Below, in pieces: positions 22,080-32,706 of a stretch of DNA of 64,000 nucleotides (the stretch's first letter is position 1; each line of letters begins with the position of its first letter). A program made the translations under genes and the position numbers. Under the pieces are notes generated by a model. It was given only the letters and a program-made list of their open reading frames with translations. It had not been told where the DNA came from and made no database searches. This DNA comes from Chamaecyparis obtusa (lineage: Eukaryota; Streptophyta; Pinopsida; Cupressales; Cupressaceae), in contig BSBK01007740.1 of the NCBI GenBank assembly GCA_027943335.1, forward strand, positions 323,140 to 387,139, written 5' to 3'.

Positions 22080-25000
22080 ATGGCATCATCCAGCACTTCA
22101 GCGAAGAAAGGATCTGATATGTTAGTCCAAGGGGAGTGGAAAGCACCAGATTTCAAGATCGTGCCCGCAATTGCAGCAGCCCTAGATCCGAACGGAGCTC
22201 AATCTCAGATTCCTCCTAAGGTACTACTTATTAACGATATCCACAATCATTTTAACTGTTCAATTCATGAAATGGGGAACCTAGAACTAGATATTGTGTG
22301 TGAGGAATTATGTGTGGATGGTATTCTGAAACCCGAGCACAAACATCTGGAAGATAAAGGTTTAGTTCACATTGCACATCTACCTCGAAACTTTCGAGAT
22401 AAATGGGTTAGATACATTCTCAGCCGAGTACATGATGGCAAGATTTGGCTTGAGCAGCCTATTGAGATCACAAAGAAGATGATTCATCAAGTCACCGGTC
22501 TTCCCATGCTGAACAAAGCTAAAACTACCAAAACCCTAGGTCGGATGGAACTAGAGAAGAAAACCCTAGCCGAGTGGGACGGTAGAGGCATGAAAGTTAG
22601 CAGCATTACCGACGCTGAACTGAAGTTTGGTACACACATCATTGCCCATAAGATTTACAGTTCTAGTCGACAGAACAGTGTCTCCTGTGAAGCTATTGAC
22701 CTAGCATACAAAGTAGTCAAGAATAACTTAACATTTGACCTAGCAGACTTATTGTTAAAGCAGTTTAACAAAAATATGGAAAGCATTAAAACTTCCAAGA
22801 ACAATCCATGTAAGTTTGGATCCTTGTTGGTCTGTTTATTCTTCTATGTTCTGAAATTCTTCCCTTCTAAAAGAAAAGTTGTATGGAGAAAAGATGTGCC
22901 AGTCCTCTATAAAATAAATGAATACATCTCAGAAATGGGTGAGAATTTTGAAAGCATCATGGATAATTATTTTGAGTCTTTCAAAGAGAAAATGAATGAC
23001 AGATTCCGGATTCCACAGAAGTTGGTGGAAGATTACAAAGATGACATTTGTTTTATGGTGGATTGTGATAATGTATATATTCAAGCAGTTAAACCAAGGA
23101 CTGTATATGTAAAACCTCTTCCTTATGAGGTAAATATTGATGAAACCAAGGATATCATTGAAGCTCTTCTTAATCAGCCTGTCAATCCCAAAGCTCCATA
23201 TTTTGGAACATATGATGAAGCTAAGGTGAGAATTGAACTAAGCATAAAGCTTCCATAGGCGGTAAACAAAGGAAAGAAGAGGATAGCCAAAATGCAAATG
23301 ATAACCGAGGACAAAGAAGAAAAAGATGAAGAAGAAGAGGAAAAGGATGAGAAAACAGAGGAACCAGAACCTGCAAAGAAGAAAGGAAAGGTATTTATTA
23401 CTAAGGCACCTAAGCCTCCTACTGCTGTATTTACAAGAAGAAATACAAGAGGCAAGGCAGACAAGGCAGAAAAGGTAGATAAAGACATAGTATTCAAAAG
23501 GCCTCCTCTAAACCTTCAAGAAAAGCTCAAACTCTTTAGAGACGGATCAGGATCTGGAGTAAGTAACATAAAATCCTTAAGATATGAAACCAGATCAGAA
23601 ACAGAACAGAAGGAAATAGAAGATGCTGTTACTGAGAAGATGGGACGGTGGAAATACTCTCCTGAAGAAATTGCCCCACAGGTTCCAGCAGTTCTATTGA
23701 ATCCAATAAAAATGAGATGGAGCAATGCAAAGAAAACTGTGATAGATATATTTGATCAAAACCTGAGACAGTTGATGCTGAGCTTGAAAAATGATGAAGT
23801 AAAGAAAGCATTAAAAGAAAATGAAAATAAGATGACATTGAAGTTCAATACTTGTTTGATTTTGATCAACAATATTGAATCGGTTGTGAAGGCTGCAAAT
23901 GCTACATGGAAGAACATATACCACCTTCACCAACCGAGTATTGAAACAGTAATAATAAAAGATATTGAAGATGACAGTGATGAACAAGAAGAAGACACTG
24001 AGGTAGATGATACTGTGAGGATAGCAGTAGAAGTCATTGCATCCCTTCCTACCTCTCCAGTGAAAGTTTCTACATCCAGCCCAGAGACACCTTCAAGCAT
24101 GGTTGTGACAACTTCCACATTTGTCCAATCATCCCTAGCAACATCAAAAGCAGCTACCATTTCTTCTACCGAGCTGCAGTCTCCTGCACCATCAAGTTTT
24201 CCAGCAGTAAGTTTTCCAGTTTTTTAATCTTCAAGTGTAAATATTTTAAGCTCTCCAGTAGAAAGTATGCCAGTCTCTATAGCCAGCCCTACTTTATCTA
24301 CTGTCACTACTACCAAAGCATTAAGTACAGATAAGCCTAAGGCTCTACCGAGTATAAAATTTTTGGGTAAGAATATAGTAGAGGATATAGACCTAGATGA
24401 AGAGATAGAGATTCCTACATTAGATTTTGCAAATCTCTCAGCGGACCAAATGCAAAATATAGGTGAGATCCTCCAAAGGAAAGCAAAACAAAAGAAACTT
24501 AAAGAGGAGAGAGACAAGGAGTATCAAATCATCAAGGATGCTAAGGACATTTTGTCTGATGCATTAGGCATTAAAGTAGACTCCTCCCAGCATGTTTTGT
24601 TACAATTAGCAGAAGCAGTTGAGAGATACAATGAGGATTCATCCGGGACAGAAAAGTTAGTTGAAAGAGCCGAGAAGAGATTCAACAATAAAGTGCTTGA
24701 GCACATTGCTCAGCACATAGCTATTAACCAAGTGGAATTGTCTTCAGTTTTGTCTAACATTGAATCTATCTATTCGAATGCTACCTCTCTTTTGGCCAGA
24801 TTGTGCAATATTGCCGAGTTCACAAAGGATGTTAAGGATAAAATGAATAAAATGGATGAGGATATGAAGATTAGCATACAGAAGCTGCAACTTGAACCAA
24901 GTTCAAGCTCTGCTCATCACATGAAAATATCACACCTATCAAATATGCAGTCTGATCTACTGAAAGAAGACACAAGGATCCGGTCCACACTGCTAGACAT

Positions 25001-25232
25001 CCAACACATGATCCTTCCCATCATGATTACAATGTATAAGCACATTGAACATTCCAAAACATTGATTCATGACAATCAGTTCTCTATAGCAGATCACATG
25101 ATTGAACTCTCAGCAGAAGTCCAAATTGCTATACAAACATGTAAAATTCTGCAAGAAAGTTGGGACAGAACCCTGGCACTAATAATGAAGGTACATTCTG
25201 ATTTTCTATCAAATTTTGGATTCTCTCTGTAA
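22080..25232 (+). pseudogene. ORF2 of element B, about 1050 codons, broken by two nonsense codons
   Basis: One frame runs from an ATG in a good context (A at -3, G at +4) to TAA at 25230, with internal TAG at 23256 and TAA at 24225. Element E has CAG and GAA at these two positions, so both stops are secondary. Layout: residues 1-390 are a globular domain with IEITKKMIHQVTGL (about 140-153), RIPQKLVEDYKDDICFMVD (about 315-333) and VKPRTVYVKPLPYEV. Residues 400-480 are a Lys/Glu-rich basic linker. Residues 480-720 are mixed sequence with a Ser/Thr-rich tail. Residues 730-1050 are a mostly helical coiled-coil region. No polymerase, integrase, protease or nuclease motif is visible. The first domain is homologous to ORF2 of A and resembles the putative plant transposon protein family. 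Function unknown. Confidence 0.8.
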
Positions 25233-25470
25233 ATAACTTGTATATGCACCTTTGGCATTATCGTCAAAAAGGGGGAGATATGTATAGAAGGAGAGATATG
25301 TATAGAAGAAGATTTGTATAAGAAACAGTTAGCACATTGAAAGGGGGAGACAATGTATAAAGCCCTATAACAAAGACAAATTTTGAAAAATCAAAATAAA
25401 ATTCAGCATGATTTGTGTATATAAGTTTTGGCCAATAAGTGTTTTTGTCACTAATGCCAAAGGGGGAGAT
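25233..25470 (+). other. 3' region of element B with three polypurine tracts
   Basis: AAAGGGGGAG-type tracts occur at about 25266-25279, 25339-25351 and 25457-25470, the last touching the 3' LTR. An 8-bp inverted repeat, TAATGCCA and TGGCATTA, flanks the last tract and the LTR start. Confidence 0.75.
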
Positions 25471-26604
25471 TGTTGGCATTAAGCAGAATTGCCACTAGTG
25501 ACAACACTTATTTGTGTTCATAGTGCAAACCGAGTAGACAGTGCAAACCGAGCAGACAGTGCAAACCGAGCAGACAGTGCAAACTGAGCAGACAGTGCAA
25601 ACCGAGCAAACAGTGCAAACTGAGCAAACAGTGCAAACTGAGCAGACAGTGCAAACCGAGCAGACAGTGCAAACCGAGGAAGTTAGTACAAACCGAACAA
25701 GACAGTGTAAACTGAGTAACATCATGTCTACCGAGTCACCAGTATTTACCGAGTTCAAAACCTACCGAGTGATCAGTATGAACCGTGCCTTCACTTCTAC
25801 CGAGTGCATGACGATGCCGAGTAATGCAGTGGACGCCGAGTATCAGAAAGTCACCGAGTCAGTTTGCAGGAACCGAGTAACCATACTTGGGCCGACTTAG
25901 TAGCACTTATGTTTATTTGTCAAGCTGACTTTGTAATTGTAATTGTAATTAATTGTTTAAGACTTGTATATAAACAAAATTGTAAAATGTCAAGATGTAT
26001 GAAAAAAAAGAATATATGTGAAAGAGAAAGAAAGGCAGAGATAAGCGAATTACAGAAAGCTTCAGCAGTATAAGGAACAGCAAAGATAAATTCATCACAA
26101 AAGGTGATCAGTACATCAGTGAATCTCAATCAGCAATCCAGTTGCAAAGCAAGAGATCTACTATTTCATTCTAACAGGTGAATCAGTACTAAATCCTTTA
26201 ACCAGGTAGACTTAACAGTCTTTTGTAAAATCTCTTTACCGAGTGCATACTTCATTGTATGTTTGTAAATCCTTTAACAGGGTGGATTTAGCAATCCTTA
26301 TTGCTCCTAACAGGGAAGATCATCAGAAGTGATCAAATTGTAAGCCTTAACCGGCCAACTTTATTCTGCAGTATTAAAGCTTTGTGGGTTTCATCCCCAC
26401 CCCAGTTTTACTTTCTTTTGGAAGGTTTCTGGGTAAACAAATCTATGTGTCACTATTGTGAATGTTTTAAGTTTCATGCTTTCTGTATGTAAAAGGTTAA
26501 AAGTGAATTACATGTTAATACATCTGTAATTGAAAGAGAATTTGGAGTTACTGATTCACCCCTCCCCTCTCAGTAACTCGGTTAATTCCTGAATATTTCT
26601 AACA
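25471..26604 (+). repeat. 3' LTR of element B (1134 bp)
   Basis: Runs from TGTTGGCATT to TCTAACA. It matches the split 5' LTR closely but has three more 18-bp units (25523-25690). It includes TATATAAA at 25967-25974 and a perfect 10-bp U5 hairpin stem at 26545-26579 (GAGTTACTGA and TCAGTAACTC). Confidence 0.92.
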
Positions 26605-26609
26605 CTTTG

Positions 26610-26823
26610 TGGGTACCATCTTCACCGGGGTTTTCCCTTGGCCAAGGTTTCCTCAAGAACAAATAATGTGTTATGAGTTCTTTTGCTTTATTGCTATGCA
26701 TTTTATTTAGTTTACTATGTTATGCATATATCAATTTAATCTATTATATCCATAATTGGGCAAAACAAAAAGTTTGTAGAATATTGATTCACTCCCCACT
26801 CTCTGTATGCCCTATTTCTAACA
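26610..26823 (+). repeat. 3' LTR of element A, second segment
   Basis: Continues the LTR of A beyond element B (GGTACCATCT...) to CTAACA, followed by the AGTTT target duplication. Its U5 hairpin is decayed. Confidence 0.9.
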
Positions 26824-26870
26824 AGTTTTTTCCCATGCTTCCCACACCATGAATGGAGGTTTCATGTTAT

Positions 26871-28161
26871 TTTTAGGAATAGTCCCAAGAGATAACTAAG
26901 AGGGGGGGTGAATCAGTTATCTACCAGATTCAATTCTTTACCCAATTAAGTACAAAAGAACATTAAGCATAAACACAATATAAGAACACTTAACACAACA
27001 ACACAATTTTGGTTATGGGGAAACTCAAATAGGTTAAAACCCCGGTGGGAATTGACACCCACTAAGAAATGCACTAGTGTATTATGATCCCTATGAGAAG
27101 GTCTTACAATCCTATTAGGAGTTGATCTTTATAATGCAATAAGTACAGTGACTTGGTCAAGGGTTGGACCCTGCTAGGAGTTTTTTACAATTAACCCTGT
27201 TAGGGGTGAGGATGCACTGTCTGGGAGCACACTGCTCAAAGGAGTGAAAGTTGCAACCTTCTTTTTAACAAATACACACTATATGTAGATCTTGGTGATA
27301 TGTTCTTAGACCTGTTGTCTTGATCAATTCCAATGAATAGCATATACTCTCTACTTTATCACATAGACCTTCTGATGATGGCTCAACACTTCTCACCTTC
27401 TGCTCTTCTCTTGTCTTTCAACTATCTGCCATACTTAGCAATCAAAAATGACTACCTATAAATATCTTTCCTCTAAATGATATAATAAAGTCAGCCTATT
27501 AGAACCATCTTGAAATCATATTAGAGAAATAATACAACTCTCCAATAACATCTCAGTCGACTCTACTAAGCACACAACACAAATTAGGACTGCCCAACTC
27601 AATATGAGTAAATGCATCGCTTCACACTGTCGGCTCCACCAAATTAACTAATATGTTTTACTTATGTTAAATTAATTCATGCACTCTTAACCAATCATTC
27701 ATAACTCTTCTCCAAGCATGCATATCAAACTGATAGGTGCAACTACAATAACAATAAAATCAATGTCAGCTCTACCAAATAAACTCAGGAAACTGTGACT
27801 GTCAACTGGAGACTTCATAACTCAACCTGTACTGCATATCTAACTCTATTTCCATGAACATAGTAGCATACATATGTCTAGAACATAAATACAAATGTGC
27901 AAGGCTCTATTACAGCCATACTATAAATCACATACAGAACTCTTCCTGGGACCTGTCAGGAACACTCACTGATATAGACTACTATATTACTATCTTCTCT
28001 TAGAATCAACCTCTACGTCTATGATATCATAATGATAACATATCTAGGAAACATATACTCATAGCTCTCTCCATTGGGCTTCCACACATGTTGCTTACCA
28101 TATGTTGTCATCAATGACAAACATACAGCCAACACTCTGGCTTGTTGGCAAATCTCCAACA
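26871..28161 (-). repeat. 3' LTR of element C
   Basis: Aligns to 32707-34010 over its length with many substitutions and indels. The terminal TG appears as TT. Confidence 0.88.
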
Positions 28162-28498
28162 ATATCCCCCTTTGGCATTGATAGAAACATATGGAATGAA
28201 AAACACCACCAATCCAAATGTACAATCATTTTATAGTATTCTCCATTTCCTCAAAAAAACTCCCCCATGGATGAATCCTCCATCTCTTATTGTTTTATTT
28301 CTACTTGCTAAATACTCACTCTCCCTTGTTGCAATTATTTAATAACATTCTCCATTTCCTCATCAAAACTTCCTTAAGGATGAACTACTATATTATTTAC
28401 TATTTTTCATGACTATATACTCCCCCTTTGACATTAATGGAAAAGGGTGCCAAACAATTAAGCACTGGTACTACTCCTAAACTATAGTCAACCTTTCA
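28162..28498 (-). other. 3' untranslated region and polypurine tract of element C
   Basis: The tract next to the LTR reads AAAGGGGGATAT on the minus strand, and a second purine-rich AAAGGGGGAG copy lies near 28422-28433. No coding sequence is seen. Confidence 0.6.
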
Positions 28499-29194
28499 TC
28501 AGTCACTAAGGACTGATACACTCTTGCAATCTCTAATTAGATTCAGGGAAGGGATTACTCCCAGCTTCTCCCTGAGATACTCAAATCTATCCTTAGGTAA
28601 AGGCTTTGTGAATATATCTGCTAGTTGATCTTTTGTGCTTACATAGTCCAACTTTACTTCTTTCTCTACTACTTTCTCTCTTAGGAAGTGATATTTTATC
28701 TCAATGTGTTTTGTCTTTGCATGCATCATAGGGTTCTTTGACATATTAATAATGCTATTATTATCACAGTGAATAACAATAGGATAATCGATCTGAATGC
28801 CAAAATCCTTTATCATCTTCTTGATCCACACAATTGTAGAATAATTCAGTGCTACTGCAACATACTTTTCTTCTACTGTTGACTGAGAGATACAATTCTT
28901 CTTCTTACTTGTCCAAGTGACATGTCTATCTCCAAGGAACACTACTCCTCTAGATGTACTTTTTCTATCATCCACGCATCCTGCCCAATCTGCATCTATA
29001 TATACATGAAGCTCTACATTCTCTGATTTAGGATACCATAAACCATAGTCTATAGTTCCTCTCAAGTATCTAAATATCCTCTTTACTGCCATGAGATGAC
29101 TTTTCTTAGGTTCTGCTAAGAGTCTCCCAACAATACCAACTGCATTGGAAATGTGTGGTCTAGTTTGAGTAAGATATATAAGTTTACCAATCAT
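28499..29194 (-). pseudogene. RNase H domain of element C
   Basis: A 231-codon minus-strand frame with the Copia RNase H signatures YIDADWAGCVDDRKSTSRG, CDNNSIINMSKNP and the end motif DIFTKPL. It removes RNA from the RNA-DNA hybrid during reverse transcription. The open frame starts inside the polymerase-RNase H connection (LIYLTQTRPHIS). This is the best-preserved part of the element. Confidence 0.93.
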
Positions 29195-29199
29195 AGACT

Positions 29200-29990
29200 T
29201 ATATAAGGTTATGTCTACTTATGGTGAATCATCTTCTTTTGAAATCTTGCATCTTGTTATCATAGAGGTACTAACTGGCTTGCAATCATCTATCTTGAAT
29301 TTCTTCAAGATCTCTTTCACATACTTAGTCTAATTTATGAATATACCTTTGTTTGTCTGTTGCACATTCAATCCCCAAAATTACTTGATAGGTCCAATCA
29401 TGGTCATCTCAAATTTTCTCTACATCTCCTTAGAAAAATTTTCACTAAGCTTGTCATTGCCACCAAAGATAATGTCATAAACAAATATAGCAACTAACAA
29501 TAGTCCATCAGATGTCTCTCTTATGAATAAATTACAATCTGCTACTCCTTTCTTGAATCCAATCTTTGTCAAGTATCCATCAAGTCTTTCATACCAAGCT
29601 CTAGGGGCTTGTTTAAGTCCATAGAGAGCTTTCTTCAATATGCATACCATATCAAGTTTGTCTGATAAGGTGAATCCTTGAGGCTACTCTATGTATACTT
29701 CTTCCTTCAACTCTCCATTTAGGAATGTTGACTTAACATCCATATGGTATACCTTAAAGTCTTTGAAGGTAGCATAGGCTAGAAACAACTTTATGGCTTC
29801 CAATATACTTACAGGGGAAAATGTATATGAATAATAAATTCCTTCTCTTTGCGCATATCCTTTACACACTATTCTTTCTTTATTTCTTACCACTGTTCCA
29901 TCTTCATTCATCTTATTTTTGAATATCCACTTGGTTCCAATCACATTCTTATCACTAGGCCTAGGGACCAATTCCCATGTATCATTCTTA
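29200..29990 (-). pseudogene. Reverse transcriptase of element C
   Basis: Two open pieces, 29971-29684 and 29650-29420, carry GTKWIFKNKMNEDG, the palm Asp in HMDVKSTFLNGEL, KALYGLKQAPRAWYERLDGYL and the catalytic strand. The family's YVDD box is VYDIIFGG here, with the first Asp of the pair changed to Tyr, so the enzyme would be inactive even without the stops. Frames are broken near 29655-29680 and before 29200. Confidence 0.92.
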
Positions 29991-30129
29991 ATTATCTAAT
30001 CTAGCTATTATTTCATTACTTTATGCCAATCTAAATCATTACATGCATCTTCAACACTTAAGGGTTCAATCTGTGATAGTAGGCATACCTCTTCATTTGT
30101 TGTGGAACTCTTTGCTTTTGATCTTGTCA

Positions 30130-31560
30130 TGACTTTTCTGCTCTAATCTCTAATGATGTCTTCCTTTGAATTATATCTAGATGTAAATTTAGGAACATTA
30201 GGTGTGACTCTCTTAGTTGCCTTTTGTGTTTCTTCTTCACTTGCTTCAGGGTCATTGAATAGAACATCTATGCTGCCAAACATTTCTTCAACAAATGCTT
30301 CACTACTGGTAGGTCTAGGTTCTTCTTTAATCATAGGTGCATAATCATGATACCTCTCTTGAATCATAAACTTCTCATCAATCTTAACATGAGCAATTTC
30401 AATGATCTTCTTCAATATCAAATTAAAACATCTATAAGCTTTTCTTTTAGTAGAGTAACCAAGAAAAATACCTTCATCACTTCTTGCATCAAACTTTCCA
30501 ATGGCTTCATCTCTCTTGATGTAGCACTTTCTTCCAAAGATTCTGAAGTATTTGACTGTAGGTACATTCCCAAACCATAGCTCATAAGGTGTCTTGTATG
30601 CACCTAACCTTAATTGAATTTTATTGATTGTATAGACTATAGTATTGACCACATCTCTCCAATAGGTGTGTGCCACCTTTCCTTCAATCACGATAGTGTG
30701 TGTTGTGTCAAGAATGATCATATTCCTCCTTTCTGATATTCCATTCTACTGAGGGGTTCTAGGTGCACTTAACTATCTCTTTATCCCATGTTCTTTGTAG
30801 TATTCATAAAATCTGTCAAAGGTGAATTCTCCTCCTCTATCTGATCTCAGACATTTAATCTTCAATCCAGACTCATTTTCAACCTTAGCTTTGAATAATT
30901 TGAACTTCTCAAATGCTTCTTATTTATCCTTTAAGAATGCAACCCACATCATTCTAGATAATCATCAACAAACAAAATAAAGTACCTTTCACCATAGTAT
31001 GATCTTGTTTGAGTTGGTCCACATAAGTCTGTATGTATTAGATCCAACTTGTTTTCTGCTAAATTCTTCTTGCTTCTAAATGAATTCCTCACATGCTTAC
31101 CCATCACACATTCCCTGCATATTGTATCAACTAGTTTTGCAATGCTAGGAAGGTCTCTTATTGCCTTTACATTACTTATCTTTACTATGTTGTCAAAATT
31201 GATGTGACATAGTCTTTTGTGCTATAACCAGTCGTCATCTACTTTAGCAAAAAAACAACTTGATTCGGGATTAAGCTAAAAAACATTACCTTTATTCTTT
31301 GAACCTAATGAAATCATCTATCTGTCTTTGTTATTAATAATACACTTTTTGTCTTTGAATTCCAACTGATATTATTTTTCAAGAAACTATCCAACACTTA
31401 GTAGATTATGTTGCAATCCATCAATATAAAGAACATCATCAATGTTGTTCTTTCCATCCAAGGTGATAACTCCTCTACCTATGATATTTTTAGGAGTTTT
31501 GTCTCCAAATCTAACCATGCCTCCTTTTTATCTATCCAAATGTACAAATCTATCCTTGTC
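30130..31560 (-). pseudogene. Integrase (and end of protease) of element C
   Basis: Open sequence 30721-30143 carries the conserved end of the core and GKx-domain region: TPYELWFGNVPTVKYFRIFG and DEGIFLGYSTKRKAYR. Upstream (about 30760-31100) the core is recognisable through phrases such as DRGGEFT but has stops. At about 31515-31590 the protease end reads DSG then a stop then SHHMTG, where the family has a Cys. These steps would process the polyprotein and insert the cDNA; both are lost. Confidence 0.88.
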
Positions 31561-31725
31561 TCCTGTCATATGATGTGATCAACCGCTATCAATGATCCAA
31601 TCTATCCTGATGTTAGCTTGTGAAATTAGTGCTAACTCTTGTGCTTCCTTTTCATCTTCAAGGTCCATTTCATCAAACATTTTCTCCAAGTCTTCAAGAG
31701 AAATGAATCCAATTTCATCTTTTTC

Positions 31726-32649
31726 TTACTCTTCATCTAATACTCCATCACCAACATAGTAACATTCTCTTGTATACTTGGCTTTGTAGTTAGTTTTAAA
31801 CTTCTTGACTCTTGTAGGAAACTTAGAAGCAAAGTGACCAATCTTATTACATGAAAATAATTTGAATGGTAACTGACCTTCATATTTCCCTTTTCCTTTC
31901 CTTTCTTTCTTAGTAATCAAAGAAATGAAATCATCTAGTTCTTTTTCTTCATCATCATCATCAAAATTACTAGAGGTATTCAAAGATTTCTTACCATGGA
32001 CTGAAGCTTTGAATGTTGTTTCACTTTTAGGCTCTATCTTCAATCTTGATATCTCAAAGGCTAAAAGCTTTCTGATTAAGGTCTCTCTTTTAAAGTCTTT
32101 TTTGGACTGCATAGTTTCATCTAGGATGCATATCTTGTTGTCATACTCTGGTGTCAAGGTAGTCATTAATTTATCTATTATGTCTTCTTTCAAAAATTCT
32201 CCACCATTGTTTCTAATTCATGCATCTACTTCATTAATCCTTTGATTGTAGGCTCTAGCATTCTCATCAGGTAACATCTCTAATGTATTGTATCTTTTCT
32301 TCCATGTCTTTCTACGCACATTCTTGGCTTGAATATCTCCTTCAAACATGTCTTCTAGGTACTTCCATATCTTATAGGCTTTGTCCATTTTCTTGATCTC
32401 TGAAAATTCACTGTCAGATAGGGCACTGGTAAGGGCTTCTTTAGAAATAGCATTTGAAGTGAACATCTCCTTTTTCTTCAAGGTCACATCATCTTTTGCA
32501 AGATCTACTAGAGAGGGAATCTGAACTTCTTTGGTAGCTACTTCAAAAACCACAAAAGTAGTGCACTGCAAATGTGTCATCATTTTGTTCTTCCAATCTA
32601 GATAGTTCTCTCCATCAAACTTAGGACTTTCTTTTCTAAAGAATTCCAT
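31726..32649 (-). pseudogene. Gag of element C
   Basis: The minus-strand start at 32649 gives an N-terminus with FDGENYLDWKNKMMTHLQ and AYKIWKYLEDMFEGD, the UBN2-type Copia capsid core. After a stop near 32216, the second part (32193-31726) ends in a zinc knuckle, SCNKIGHFASKF, that has lost its first and last Cys. This canonical capsid core is exactly what elements A, B and E lack. Confidence 0.9.
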
Positions 32650-32689
32650 CTGATCAACCTCAAGTTGTTAAAATTTTTCTCTGAGGCAC

Positions 32690-32706
32690 TTGGCTTTGGT
32701 ACCAAT
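32690..32706 (-). other. Degenerate primer-binding site of element C
   Basis: Minus-strand TGGTACCAAAGCC adjoins the LTR end and resembles TGGTATCAGAGCC with two or three changes. Confidence 0.6.

Larger units (their letters stand above)
16705..26604 (+). mobile_element. Element B: non-autonomous LTR retrotransposon inserted in the 3' LTR of A
   Basis: The ends are TGTTGG and TAACA, with a perfect 5-bp duplication CTTTG (16700-16704 and 26605-26609). The intact 5' LTR of A reads straight through this site, which proves the insertion. Without nested element G it is about 7.3 kb. Contents are a 5' LTR (16705-16900 plus 19494-20377), primer site, gag-like ORF, spacer with CCGAG repeats, ORF2, purine tracts and 3' LTR (25471-26604). 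No pol gene is present. The gag-like ORF is uninterrupted and ORF2 has only two stops, so it is much younger than A. A near-identical inverted copy is element E. Confidence 0.93.
3075..26823 (+). mobile_element. Element A: non-autonomous LTR retrotransposon carrying nested elements D, B and G
   Basis: The element begins TGTTGG and ends TAACA and is flanked by a perfect 5-bp target duplication, AGTTT (3070-3074 and 26824-26828). The 5' LTR is 3075-4375. The 3' LTR starts at 15874 and is split by element B, resuming at 26610. Element D interrupts the second ORF. Without D and B it is about 7.5 kb. It carries a tRNA-Met primer site, a coiled-coil/zinc-knuckle gag remnant, a long second ORF and a polypurine tract. 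No protease, integrase, reverse transcriptase or RNase H is present, so movement must have depended on enzymes supplied in trans. All reading frames are broken and the two LTRs have diverged, so it is an old copy. Confidence 0.9.
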
